Shown here: positions 8,888 to 17,121 of the stretch, piece by piece
Position numbering within the stretch: position 1 is the first letter of the stretch
Layout: every line of letters begins with the position of its first letter
Assembly (NCBI RefSeq): GCF_031195445.1
Contig: NZ_CP133480.1
Coordinates: forward strand, 3,402,501 to 3,466,500
Length of the DNA stretch: 64,000 bases
Reading direction: 5' to 3'
Source: Acuticoccus sp. MNP-M23
GTDB lineage: Bacteria; Pseudomonadota; Alphaproteobacteria; Rhizobiales; Amorphaceae
Position numbers and translations under genes: made by a program
The notes under the pieces: generated by a model
The model's database searches: none
Told to the model about the DNA's origin: nothing
What the model saw: only the letters and a program-made list of their open reading frames with translations

Positions 8888-10566
8888 CGCCCGGCAGTAC
8901 CGCTGGCACGGCGCGGGTCGGCGCCGCCTTCGAGCCCACCATCGGCGCGCATTTCAACCGCGCAGAAGGTGCCGGCGAGGTAGGTGAATTCCTCCCACAC
9001 CTCCACGGTGTGGCCGAGGGCGGACAGTTCGGCGCGCACGCTTTCGGGAATGCGCTTTTCGGCGCGCACCAGCCCGGGATAGCTTTCGTGCGGGGCAAAG
9101 CTCGACGGAAAGCTGTAGCTCGCCACCCGCGGCGCCTCGATCGCGTCCTGCAGATCCATGCCGTAGACGACGCGGTTGAGGAGAACCTGCGCCATGGTCT
9201 GGATCTGCACGTCGCCGCCGGGGGTGCCGAACGGCATCGCGTGCCCTTCCGGCCCGACCCAGATGGCGGGGTTGGGCGTCAGGCGAGGCCGCTTGCCGGG
9301 CGCAACGCCGCTTGGATGCGACGGGTCCGCCCAGCTCGCCGACCCGCGCGAGGACGGGACCAGCCCGGTCCCCGGAATGACGGGGCTGTTGTAGGACACG
9401 TCCGACGGCGTTGCCGAAAACGCGAGCCCGCCGGAATCCACCACCGCAATATAGGACGTATCCCCGTGGGTGGCGCCGCCGGTGCCGTCGCCAGCCTTGC
9501 CGGCCGTGCCGATGCCGGGGGCCGGCATGTCCGGCGAAGCGCTCTCGGGATCAAACGCCTTGAGCCGCTCGCGCGTGTAGGCCTCGGACAAGAGCGTCTC
9601 GACCGGAACGTCGACGAAATTGGGATCGCCGAGCACCGCCTCGCGGTCCGCGAAGGCAAGCTTCACGCATTCGATCAGCCGGTGGTAGTAGACGGCGCTG
9701 CCCCGCTCGATGCCGCGCCACTCGAAGCCGTCCAGCAACTGCATGACCTCGCCGAGGAACGGGCCCTGGCAGTAGGCGCCCGAGCACAGCACCGTGCCGC
9801 CTGCAAACCTTGCCGGCAGCGGCTTGCCGATCTCCACGCGGTAGTTGGCAAGGTCGGCCGCCGACATGAGACCGCCTTCCGCCTCGTGAAAGCGCACGAT
9901 GGCCGCGGCAATGTCGCCTTCGTAGAAGGCCGCACGGGCCGCGGCGAGGCCGCCCGCGCGGTCGCCTGCGGCCCCGCTCTCGCAATCGGCCATGTACTGG
10001 AGGCTCGCCGCGAGATCGGTCTGGACGAACTTTGCGCCGGTGGCCGGGGGGCGGCCGCCGGGGAGATAGATGGCGGCGTTCTGCGGCCACTTGTTGTAGT
10101 CGGCCTCGTGGGCGGCAATCAGCTTGTGCTTCAGCCAGTGCATGGCGAAGCCGTCGCGCGCCAGCGTGATGGCGGGGGCTGCAACTTCGGCAAAACTCAT
10201 GGTGCCGAAGCGGGCGAGCGCCTCGATCCATGCCGCAGGCGCTGCCGGAATGACCGTGCGCAGGATGCCGAGCGGGATCTGCCCGCCGTGCTCGCGCATG
10301 AAAAGGGTCGGGTCGAGGGCGGCGGGCCAGCCGCCGAGGCCGTCGATGGTGGTGGCGGTGCCGTCCGGCTCGCGCACCATGATTGGCGCCACGCCGGCAA
10401 CGTTGACGAGGTCGCCCTGGACGACGCCGAGCACCAGCCCGCCGGCGACCCCGGCGTCGGCTGCGTTGCCCCCCGCTTCCAGAATGTCGTCGGCGGCTCT
10501 GGCGGCGAGGGCATGGCCGGCGGACGCCATGTGGTGGTGGCCGATGGCGCGGTATCCCTTGGGCAT
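8884..10566 (-). CDS. Gamma-glutamyltransferase family protein (second paralogue)
   Basis: The 560-residue Ntn-hydrolase is only distantly similar to the first paralogue. The predicted autocleavage and nucleophile residue is Thr370 in HGDTSYIAVVD, and the N-terminal motif EAGGNAADAGVAGG and the GTPGGDVQIQT glycine loop are present. It has no export signal. Besides gamma-glutamyl hydrolase or transferase, this family includes oxamate amidohydrolase (HpxW), so an amide such as oxamate is an alternative substrate. It sits 17 bases downstream of the TRAP permease gene and overlaps the 2-hydroxyacid dehydrogenase start, making import followed by cytosolic amide cleavage the natural reading. Confidence 0.8.
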   Translation of the reverse strand: MPKGYRAIGHHHMASAGHALAARAADDILEAGGNAADAGVAGGLVLGVVQGDLVNVAGVAPIMVREPDGTATTIDGLGGWPAALDPTLFMREHGGQIPLGILRTVIPAAPAAWIEALARFGTMSFAEVAAPAITLARDGFAMHWLKHKLIAAHEADYNKWPQNAAIYLPGGRPPATGAKFVQTDLAASLQYMADCESGAAGDRAGGLAAARAAFYEGDIAAAIVRFHEAEGGLMSAADLANYRVEIGKPLPARFAGGTVLCSGAYCQGPFLGEVMQLLDGFEWRGIERGSAVYYHRLIECVKLAFADREAVLGDPNFVDVPVETLLSEAYTRERLKAFDPESASPDMPAPGIGTAGKAGDGTGGATHGDTSYIAVVDSGGLAFSATPSDVSYNSPVIPGTGLVPSSRGSASWADPSHPSGVAPGKRPRLTPNPAIWVGPEGHAMPFGTPGGDVQIQTMAQVLLNRVVYGMDLQDAIEAPRVASYSFPSSFAPHESYPGLVRAEKRIPESVRAELSALGHTVEVWEEFTYLAGTFCAVEMRADGGLEGGADPRRASGTAGR

Positions 10567-10583
10567 GGCAGTCCTTTCGTGGG

Positions 10584-12551
10584 TCAGGCAGCGGCAGCTT
10601 CAGGCCGGGGCGCGCTGAGGAACTGGCGGCCGATCACCACCGCAAACAGGGCAATGCCGACCGCCGTGGTCCACCAAGAATGGTGGAACAGGCAAAATGC
10701 CGCCGGAAGCAGCGCAATCCGCTCGACCACGTGGAGGCGCCGCCGGAACGTGCCTTCCAGCGCGATGTTGATGGCGACGAGCGCAACGCCCGCCAGAAGT
10801 GCGGTGAGCAGCTGGAGCCAGAACGGTGCGCCAAGGCCCAGAAGCTCGGGCCGGGCGATGAACAGCATCGGCAGGAGAAAGCCCGGCAGGCCGAGACGCA
10901 CGGCGGTGAACGAGGTTTTCATGAAAGGCGCTTCGGCAATGTTGGCGGCCACCAGGCAACCCACCGCAACAGGCGGCGTGATGGCCGACATGTTGGCAAG
11001 GTAGAAGACGAAGAGGTGCGCCGCCAGCACCGGCACCCCAAGGTCGATCAGGGCCGGAGCGCCCAGCAGCGCCACCAGGATGTACGCGGCCGACGTTGGC
11101 ATTCCGACGCCGAACACGAGGCAGGTCAGCGCAGCGATGAACACCAGCGGCCACAGGCTTTCGCCCGCGAGGTCAAGCATCATGTAGGAGAGCTTTTGCG
11201 CAAGGCCCGTGGCGGACAGCATCTCCACCATGATGGAGATGACCGCCACCACAACGGCAACCTGCGCACCGGAGTGGGCCCCGCGCGCCAGACCGCCGAG
11301 GATCGGCGCGCCCATGGATTTCACCATCGCGACCGGTGTGCGCCAGCCGAGAACGACGCGCTTCACCACTTCCAGTGCCAGCGTGATTTCCACCGCACAA
11401 AGCGCCGCCGTGTTGGCGGGGCTGCCGGTGAGGAGGAGCCAGATGAGCACGGTGACGGCGAGGATCGGGTGGCCGTGCATCAGGAACGCCCGGAGCATGG
11501 AGACGTCTGTCAGCGGGAGGCCCGCCACCTGACGCGCTTCGTGGGTGGCCCCAAGGTCGAGCTTCACCGCCTGAATGTGGACAGCAAACATCAGGTAGCC
11601 GTAGTAGATGATCGCCGGCAGCGTCGCCGCCGCAATGATCTCCACATACGGAATGCCGGTGATGCCGACGATCAGGAACGCGGCCAGCCCCATTTTCGGC
11701 GGGGTGATCTGCCCGCCCGCGGATGCAACGGCCTCCACGGCGCCGGCAAAATGCGGCTTGAAGCCGAAGCGCTTCATCATCGGAATGGTGAAGGCGCCGG
11801 TGGAGGCCACGTTGGCCATGGTGCTGCCCGAAATCATGCCCATGAAGCCGGAGCCGATCACCGCGGCCTGCGCCGGACCGGCGCGCGACTTGCCGGACAG
11901 CGCAAAGGCGATCTTCATCAGAAGGTCGAGCCCGCCGGTGGACTTCAGGAGCCCTGCAAACAGCATGTAGATGAAGATCGTCGACGCGGATACGGCGGTC
12001 AGACCGCCCAGAAGGCCGCGGAAATAGGGGATCGACGTGTAGCCGATCAGCCGCTCAAGGTTGAAGCCGTTGTGGTAGAGCAGGTCGCCCGGCATGAGAA
12101 AGCCGAAATAGCCGTAGAGCAGCCCCAGCACCGCAATCCCCGGAATGATGAGCCCCCATTCGCGCGCCGCCACAAACAGCGACAGGGCGAGGAGAAGCAC
12201 GGCCACAATCAGGTCGGGGGTGTTGGGGAAAAAGGCGCGGTCGTCGATCAGCGCCTGATACTGGCTGAGCATGTAGAAGAACGGCACCAGCGCCACCAGC
12301 GCCAGAAGGGACAGAAGCCGGCGCGCCCAGCGGCGCTCCACCGGCGTTGCAACAATCAGCCCCAGGAGCGACAGGAGCAGCGCCAGCGTGAGGTGCATCG
12401 CCTTGAAGAGACCAGACGGGAAATGGAACGTCTGGATCTGGTACATGTGGAGCACCGCCATCCCCACGCCGACGATGCCGAACAGGGCCGCAGCAGGGCC
12501 CGCCGTCTTGTCGGTGAAAAGACGCGAAAATGATTTCAGCGCAGACGGCAT
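10584..12551 (-). CDS. TRAP transporter fused permease (TAXI type)
   Basis: The 655-residue inner-membrane protein fuses the small 4-helix and large 12-helix TRAP permease subunits, as is usual for TAXI-type TRAP systems. Hydrophobic segments run through the whole length after the first 30 residues. The DctM-like core shows GSGFMGMISGSTMANVASTG and, in the second half, FGVGMPTSAAYILVALLGAP. The ATG at 12551 (MPSALKSF) was chosen; the frame extends upstream to 12647, but that part is low-quality sequence between genes. Its partner binding protein is encoded 130 bases upstream on the same strand. The transporter is expected to be driven by an ion gradient; the substrate is unknown. Confidence 0.9.
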   Translation of the reverse strand: MPSALKSFSRLFTDKTAGPAAALFGIVGVGMAVLHMYQIQTFHFPSGLFKAMHLTLALLLSLLGLIVATPVERRWARRLLSLLALVALVPFFYMLSQYQALIDDRAFFPNTPDLIVAVLLLALSLFVAAREWGLIIPGIAVLGLLYGYFGFLMPGDLLYHNGFNLERLIGYTSIPYFRGLLGGLTAVSASTIFIYMLFAGLLKSTGGLDLLMKIAFALSGKSRAGPAQAAVIGSGFMGMISGSTMANVASTGAFTIPMMKRFGFKPHFAGAVEAVASAGGQITPPKMGLAAFLIVGITGIPYVEIIAAATLPAIIYYGYLMFAVHIQAVKLDLGATHEARQVAGLPLTDVSMLRAFLMHGHPILAVTVLIWLLLTGSPANTAALCAVEITLALEVVKRVVLGWRTPVAMVKSMGAPILGGLARGAHSGAQVAVVVAVISIMVEMLSATGLAQKLSYMMLDLAGESLWPLVFIAALTCLVFGVGMPTSAAYILVALLGAPALIDLGVPVLAAHLFVFYLANMSAITPPVAVGCLVAANIAEAPFMKTSFTAVRLGLPGFLLPMLFIARPELLGLGAPFWLQLLTALLAGVALVAINIALEGTFRRRLHVVERIALLPAAFCLFHHSWWTTAVGIALFAVVIGRQFLSAPRPEAAAA

Positions 12552-12645
12552 CGGCGGTGTTCCATGACAGTCAGCCGGTGCGCCCCAAGGCGCCCGGCTG
12601 ATCCGAGGGGAAAGTGGCGGCCCGGCTGCGCTGCGGGGCGGCGGC

Positions 12646-12664
12646 AAGCGAAGCCGCTTCGCAG
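12646..12664 (-). other. Intercistronic hairpin between TAXI binding-protein and permease genes
   Basis: GCGAAG and CTTCGC form a short perfect stem with a 3-base loop (12648-12662) in the 130-base gap between the two transporter genes. There is no T-run on the minus strand, so it is more like an mRNA-stabilising or attenuating hairpin than a full terminator. Such structures often keep binding-protein mRNA in excess over permease mRNA. Confidence 0.35.
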
Positions 12665-12681
12665 CGAACCGGCAGGGCGGC

Positions 12682-13671
12682 TCAGCTTGCGATCGTCAGA
12701 TCGTCGCGCCAGATGCCGCGCTCCTTGAAGTACTGGGCGGCACCCGCATTCACCGGCGCGTTCTTGATCATGTAGCGCACGGCAAATTCCGGATCGATGC
12801 TCTCAAGTTCCATGGAGACCTTGCGCACCGCCCCGGCGTTATCGAACACCGCCTTGGTGACCTCGTAGCCCACCTCGTCGCTCACCTTGGGTGCCGTGCC
12901 CAGAAGACCAATGGTGGCGGTGCACGGCGTCATTTCGCTAACGCCTTCCCACAGCGCGGGGTCGGCCTCGTAGGGGGAGATGCCGGGGTTGGTCTCGTTG
13001 GCGAAGTCGATGGCGTCCTTGGGCCAGCCGAGGCCGCGCACATCCACCGATGCCATCAGCTCCAGGAGAAGCGGCGAGGGACGGCCGCCGACCAGAAGCG
13101 CCGGAACGCAGTCGAGCGAGCCGGCACGGAAGGCATCGTACACTTCGCGCCAGGAGCCGAAATTCCAGTTGATCTCGTCCTTCACGCCCAGGAAGTCGGT
13201 CATCATCTCCCAGGTCCGGCGGGTGGAGCCGCCGGCGGTGGAGGGGCTGACGCGCTTGCCGCCAAGGTCGCGCGCGGTTTCGATGTCGCTGTCGGCGCGC
13301 ACCATCGGCAGGGTCGCCCACGCGGTGTAGGCGAACGACTGCTCGACCGCGATCGGCTCGCGGAAGCGGCCGCGACCGGCCATCGCGTCCGCATAGTCGT
13401 TGGAGGCGGTCTGGCCGAAGTCGATCATGCCCTGGCCGATCAGCTGCAGGTTCTCCGCACCGCCGGAGGTGGACATGGAGGACGTGCGCAGGTCGCTGTA
13501 CTTGTTCACGATCGCCGAGATGGTCTCGATGATGACGTAGCCGGTGGAGCCGAGGCTTGCGGAACCGAACAGCACGGGCGCCTGCGCAAAGGCGCGGGAG
13601 ACGCCGGACGCTGCGATGGGCAGGGCTGCGCCTGCGGCGAGAAGCTGACGGCGATTGATCGTTGCGGACAT
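12682..13671 (-). CDS. TAXI-family TRAP transporter solute-binding protein
   Basis: The 329-residue protein is the periplasmic receptor of the TRAP system. Residues 1-30 form a twin-arginine-type export signal (NRRQLLAAGAALPIAASG, then AFAQA). The mature part starts with PVLFGSASLGSTGY and contains GGAENLQLIGQGMIDFGQT, typical of the TAXI family (Imp/TRAP glutamate-binding type). The ATG at 13671 has a strong AGGGGGA site 7 to 8 bases upstream; an earlier ATG at 13746 would run into the operator region. It is the first gene of the minus-strand unit and is divergent from the XRE-cupin regulator, which probably controls it. Confidence 0.92.
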   Translation of the reverse strand: MSATINRRQLLAAGAALPIAASGVSRAFAQAPVLFGSASLGSTGYVIIETISAIVNKYSDLRTSSMSTSGGAENLQLIGQGMIDFGQTASNDYADAMAGRGRFREPIAVEQSFAYTAWATLPMVRADSDIETARDLGGKRVSPSTAGGSTRRTWEMMTDFLGVKDEINWNFGSWREVYDAFRAGSLDCVPALLVGGRPSPLLLELMASVDVRGLGWPKDAIDFANETNPGISPYEADPALWEGVSEMTPCTATIGLLGTAPKVSDEVGYEVTKAVFDNAGAVRKVSMELESIDPEFAVRYMIKNAPVNAGAAQYFKERGIWRDDLTIAS

Positions 13672-13710
13672 GACGTGTCCCCCTGTTGTAGATTCAACGG
13701 CGTGGCACAG

Positions 13711-13770
13711 TCTCGTGAAAATCCATGCGTGTTTTTTCAGCGTCATGAAAATTTATGCCTCGTTTTTTGG
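13711..13770. promoter_or_regulatory. Tandem 30-bp direct repeat in divergent promoter, candidate operator
   Basis: Two imperfect copies lie exactly 30 bases apart: TCGTGAAAATCCATGCGT from 13713 and TCATGAAAATTTATGCCT from 13743, each followed by a T-rich run. The second copy contains the near-palindrome CATGAAAATTTATG (10 of 14 positions). The repeats lie between the start codons of the binding-protein gene (13671) and the XRE-cupin regulator (13814), the expected place for an operator serving both genes. A/T content is well above the surroundings. Binding is inferred from position and symmetry. Confidence 0.55.
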
Positions 13771-13813
13771 TAGAGGCGGTGTAGACACGAGTCAAGAATA
13801 CAAGGGGAATGCC

Positions 13814-14410
13814 ATGCAGGCTCGGAACGGCGAAGGCAGTGCGGATCCTTATGATCTGCGCGTCGGCCAACGCCTCCGCTCCCGGCGCAAGGCACGCCGG
13901 ATGACGCTTGACGAGGTGGCCAGCGCCAGCGCGATCTCGACGGCGCAATTGTCGATGATCGAGCGTGGCCTCGCCTCGCCCTCGGTGAAGGGCCTGCGCG
14001 AGATCTGCCGGACGCTCGACATCTCGGTCGCATGGCTGTTCGAGGAGGAGGATGCGGACGAAGCGCCCGAGCAGGGCATTGTCGTGCGCCGCCACCGTCG
14101 CAAGCGGTTCGATCTGTCCAAGAAGAAGATGCACAAGGAGCTGCTCACGCCGGATCTCGACGGCAAGCTGCAGTTTCTGTGGATCGAGATGCAGCCCGGC
14201 GGCTCCAGCGGGCCCGAGAAATATTTTCACGAGGGGGAAGAGACCGGTCTCATCCTTTCGGGACGCATGCGCCTTGTGGTCGAGGACGATACCTTCACGC
14301 TGGAAGAGGGGGACAGCTTCCGCTTTGACAGCCACCGCCCGCACCGCTTCGAAAATGCCGGCGACACCCCTTGCAAGGTGCTGTGGGTCTGCACCCCGCC
14401 ATTTTACTAA
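13814..14410 (+). CDS. XRE-family transcriptional regulator with C-terminal cupin domain
   Basis: The 198-residue protein has a helix-turn-helix domain at about 17-77 (GQRLRSRRKARRMTLDEVA, then STAQLSMIERG) and a cupin barrel at about 115-195 (EKYFHEGEETGLILSG, LEEGDSFRFDSHRPHRFEN). This architecture is common in regulators of amino-acid and polyamine catabolism such as PuuR, where the cupin senses the substrate. The ATG at 13814 has AAGGGGAA about 5 bases upstream. It is divergent from the TAXI transporter operon and is followed after 16 bases by a PuuB-like oxidase, so it probably controls both directions. Confidence 0.9.
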   Translation: MQARNGEGSADPYDLRVGQRLRSRRKARRMTLDEVASASAISTAQLSMIERGLASPSVKGLREICRTLDISVAWLFEEEDADEAPEQGIVVRRHRRKRFDLSKKKMHKELLTPDLDGKLQFLWIEMQPGGSSGPEKYFHEGEETGLILSGRMRLVVEDDTFTLEEGDSFRFDSHRPHRFENAGDTPCKVLWVCTPPFY

Positions 14411-14426
14411 AGCATGAGAGCCGCTG

Positions 14427-15737
14427 ATGATTGCTGAGATGATGCGCCCGGCGATGCCGCCCTCGCTGTGGGCCGAGACCGTGCGCGAAACATTCGATGC
14501 GCCACCGCTGACGGGCGACGCGGACGTGGACGTGGCCATTGTCGGCGCCGGGTTCACGGGCCTCAGCACTGCGCTGCATCTGGCGCGCGGCGGGGCGCGG
14601 GTGGTGGCGCTGGACGCCGGCGAGCCCGGCTGGGGCGCCTCCGGCCGCAATGGCGGTCAGGTGATTGCGGGGCTCAAGGATGATCCGGATGCGCTGGACG
14701 CAAGGTTCGGCGCGGCCGATGGCGGGTTGATGGCAGAGACGGCCGGCAGCGCCCCTGCCTTGGTGTTCAGCCTGATCGAGGAATTCGGGATCGACTGTGA
14801 CGTCCAGAAGGCGGGCTGGATCCAGCCGGCCCATTGCGACAGTGCGCTGGCAACCGTCCGCCGCCGCTGCGGCGAGTGGGCGGCAAGGGGCGCGCCCGCG
14901 CGGATGCTGGACGCCGGCGAGGTCGCAACGCTGCTGGGCAGTCGCGCCGATGCCTACCGCGGCGGCTGGCTGGACGAGCGCGGCGGTGCAGTGCAGCCGC
15001 TGGCCTATGCGCGCGGCCTTGCGCGGGCCGCTGCCGCCTGCGGAGCCGCGGTTCACGGCCGCTCGCGCGCCACGGCGCTGACCCGGGAGGGGGAACGCTG
15101 GCGCCTCGACCTTGAAAATGGCGTGACCGTGCGGGCCGACCAGATCGTTCTTGCCACCAATGGCTACACCGATGGTCTCTGGCCCGGCCTCAGGCAGACC
15201 GTGGTGCCGGTGTACAGCTTCCAGACCGCTTCGCAGCCTCTGTCTCACAACGCGCGGGCGGCGATCTTTCCGAACGACCATGTCGCCTCCGACACGCGAC
15301 GGCTCCTGTGGTATTTCCGGCTGAGCCGGGAGGGCCGGCTGGTGATGGGCGGACGCGGACCCTACCGCGAGACCCCCGGCGAGGACGCCGCCCGGATGGC
15401 GCTGAAAAACCTGGAGACGCTGTTTCCGGAGGCCGGACCGCTGGAGCCGTCGTTCAGCTGGGCAGGGCGCGTTGCGATGACGCGGGACCATTTTCCCCAT
15501 CTCCATCAGCTTTCGAGGGGGCTGTGGGCGGGGCTCGGTTTCAACGGGCGCGGCGTTGCGATGGGAACGATGATGGGCCGCTGCCTTGCGCAGGCGGTGC
15601 GCGGGGAAACGCCCGGCATGCCGGTGACGCGGCCGGAACGCTTCAAGTTTCACGGGTTCGGCCGCTGGGGCGTTGCCGCCTACGCCGCACTTTACCGCCG
15701 GCGCGATGCGCGGGAGGCCGCGGACCCCTCGCTTTGA
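14427..15737 (+). CDS. FAD-dependent oxidoreductase, gamma-glutamylputrescine oxidase (PuuB)-like
   Basis: The 436-residue protein is a DAO-family flavin oxidase. The FAD dinucleotide motif VAIVGAGFTGLSTALHLARGG covers 36-56, followed by GASGRNGGQV (70-79), which in PuuB-like enzymes contacts the flavin. Late motifs GRVAMTRDHFPHLHQL and GLGFNGRGVAMGTMMGR match the group. PuuB oxidises gamma-glutamylputrescine; related proteins oxidise other secondary or primary amines. It follows the XRE-cupin regulator by 16 bases and lies beside two gamma-glutamyltransferase-family genes, which makes a gamma-glutamylated amine an attractive substrate. Other amines remain possible. Confidence 0.8.
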   Translation: MIAEMMRPAMPPSLWAETVRETFDAPPLTGDADVDVAIVGAGFTGLSTALHLARGGARVVALDAGEPGWGASGRNGGQVIAGLKDDPDALDARFGAADGGLMAETAGSAPALVFSLIEEFGIDCDVQKAGWIQPAHCDSALATVRRRCGEWAARGAPARMLDAGEVATLLGSRADAYRGGWLDERGGAVQPLAYARGLARAAAACGAAVHGRSRATALTREGERWRLDLENGVTVRADQIVLATNGYTDGLWPGLRQTVVPVYSFQTASQPLSHNARAAIFPNDHVASDTRRLLWYFRLSREGRLVMGGRGPYRETPGEDAARMALKNLETLFPEAGPLEPSFSWAGRVAMTRDHFPHLHQLSRGLWAGLGFNGRGVAMGTMMGRCLAQAVRGETPGMPVTRPERFKFHGFGRWGVAAYAALYRRRDAREAADPSL

Positions 15738-16424
15738 TCAACGCGCCTGGCGCAGCGCGCGGGCAAGGTCTGGCAGGGTTTCGGCGAAATGGTCGCAGCC
15801 GTCGCCGGGGGCAAGGTCCGTGGTCTGGCCGGGGCCGTGCTCGAGGGGGCGAGGGATGAACATGGTCCTGAAGCCGCAGGCGCGGGCGGCGGCAAGGTCG
15901 CTGTTGTGCGCGGCAACCATCGCGCATTCTTCGGGCTGCAGCATCAAAAGCGCGGCGGCGCGCAGGTAACTCTCCGGCTGGGGCTTGTAGTGGCCGGTGG
16001 TTTCGGCGCCCATGATGGCGTCCCAGCGCCAGCCATTGTGGCGCGCAAGGTCAACCATCAGCCGCACATTGCCGTTGGAATGGGGCGCAAGGACAAAGCG
16101 CTCGCCCAGCATCGCCAGCCCCTCGGTCACATCGGCCCAGGGGCTGAGCCTGTGCCAGAACAGCGTCATCCCACGCCGCTCGTCGTCGGAAGCGCTGATG
16201 CCGAAATCGTCGAGCGTGGCGTCCAGGCTTTCCCGGTGGAGGGTGTCGAGCGGGACGAACGCCCGTGCCCCGCTGCGCACGGCTTCCATGGAGGGCTGGT
16301 AGCGCCCGCGCCAAGCATCGGCAAATGCCGCGCCCTGGTCGGTGAACGGCGCCATCTGGTCAGCAACGGACGTGCGCCAGTCCACCAGGGTGCCGAACAC
16401 ATCGAACAACAGCGCCTTGATCAT
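15738..16424 (-). CDS. Haloacid dehalogenase, type II
   Basis: The 228-residue HAD-superfamily protein carries the type II haloacid dehalogenase pattern: nucleophile Asp8 in FDVFGTLVDWR, the Ser/Asn motif HSNGNVRLM, Lys in GHYKPQP, and the AAHNSDLAAARACGFRTMFIPRP C-terminal motif. L-2-haloacid dehalogenases convert 2-haloacids to D-2-hydroxy acids, but many genomic members act on other small acids or phosphates. The ATG at 16424 (MIKALLFDVF) was preferred to 16448 because the family starts just before the nucleophile. Its stop is directly adjacent to that of the PuuB-like gene (convergent). Confidence 0.8.
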   Translation of the reverse strand: MIKALLFDVFGTLVDWRTSVADQMAPFTDQGAAFADAWRGRYQPSMEAVRSGARAFVPLDTLHRESLDATLDDFGISASDDERRGMTLFWHRLSPWADVTEGLAMLGERFVLAPHSNGNVRLMVDLARHNGWRWDAIMGAETTGHYKPQPESYLRAAALLMLQPEECAMVAAHNSDLAAARACGFRTMFIPRPLEHGPGQTTDLAPGDGCDHFAETLPDLARALRQAR

Positions 16425-16488
16425 CACGGCAAGATCCACGGCGCACACGCGCGCTCAACGGCTGGGCGCGGGGTTGCGTCCTGCAGGG

Positions 16489-16511
16489 CCGGCCCGTTCA
16501 ATCCGGGCCGG
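16489..16511 (-). terminator. Hairpin downstream of the small secreted protein gene
   Basis: CCGGCCCG and CGGGCCGG form an 8-bp perfect stem with a 7-base loop. It lies 45 bases past the stop of the minus-strand small gene and upstream of the haloacid dehalogenase gene. No T-run follows, so termination is only a possibility. Confidence 0.35.
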
Positions 16512-16555
16512 TCTGTGCCATCTTCAGGCGTGAGGCGGGTGGAGGCAAGCGGCGC

Positions 16556-16786
16556 CTAGCTTGTGGGGTAGGCCTTGGCGCTGCTCCAGCTGCAGCCGGA
16601 CTTGCCGGCGCCGACCTGACGCACACTGGTTCCGGCGGGCGTGCTGGCAGGTTGCGGCGTGGTTGCCACGGTTGTGGACTGGGCGGGTGCGGTGACGGCG
16701 CTTGCCACCGGCTTTTCCGCCGATTGGGCGAAAGCGGGTGCGGCAAACAGTGCAACGGCGGCGGCGAGAGCAACGTGACGGACCAT
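16556..16786 (-). CDS. Small secreted protein, unknown function
   Basis: The 76-residue product has a clear Sec signal peptide (HVALAAAVALFAAPAFAQ) with cleavage expected after AFA or AFAQ. The mature part is a Thr/Pro/Ala-rich linker followed by VGAGKSGCSWSSAKAYPTS with a single cysteine. The ATG at 16786 is preceded by a textbook GAAGGAGATATA ribosome site, which is the main reason to believe the gene. I do not recognise the family. It stands alone, divergent from the fatty-acid-hydroxylase-like gene. Confidence 0.65.
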   Translation of the reverse strand: MVRHVALAAAVALFAAPAFAQSAEKPVASAVTAPAQSTTVATTPQPASTPAGTSVRQVGAGKSGCSWSSAKAYPTS

Positions 16787-17121
16787 CGTATATCTCCTTC
16801 GTCTTGCCATTTGAGGTTACGGTCGGGGTGCCCACCCTGCAAGCACAGGATACACGCGGATTGACGCAGGTTCGGCAGCAAAGGCACGGCACCCCGTCCT
16901 GACCGGCGCCCAGGGCATAAAAAGCGCGCCTGACCGACCGGACCGCGCGATGCCGGACCATGCCGCAGCCTCATACTTGACAGAACCATGCGTCGCCGGT
17001 CAGTGGTGAGCCACTGGTCGGCATAATAGCGTGCGCAAACGGCTGGCACGTCCTTTGCTGGGCGAGCTGAACCTGAACAGTTTTGGACGACCCGCAGTGT
17101 TCATTCGGTGAAACTGCGGGG
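16787..17121. other. Divergent intergenic region
   Basis: These 335 bases separate the start of the small secreted protein (minus) from the hydroxylase-like gene (plus), and should hold both promoters. I see no clear hexamers, RNA gene or repeat. Confidence 0.45.

Noticed and set aside
6274-12533. Very long open frames on the plus strand opposite the gamma-glutamyltransferase and TRAP genes (6274-7509, 8761-11004, 10680-12533)
   Set aside because: They are His/Arg/Gly-rich shadows of real minus-strand genes in high-GC DNA and lack ribosome sites and recognisable domains.
13711-13770. Direct repeat considered as a CRISPR or insertion-sequence end
   Set aside because: Only two imperfect copies, no spacers of similar size beyond one, no cas or transposase gene; the promoter position fits an operator.
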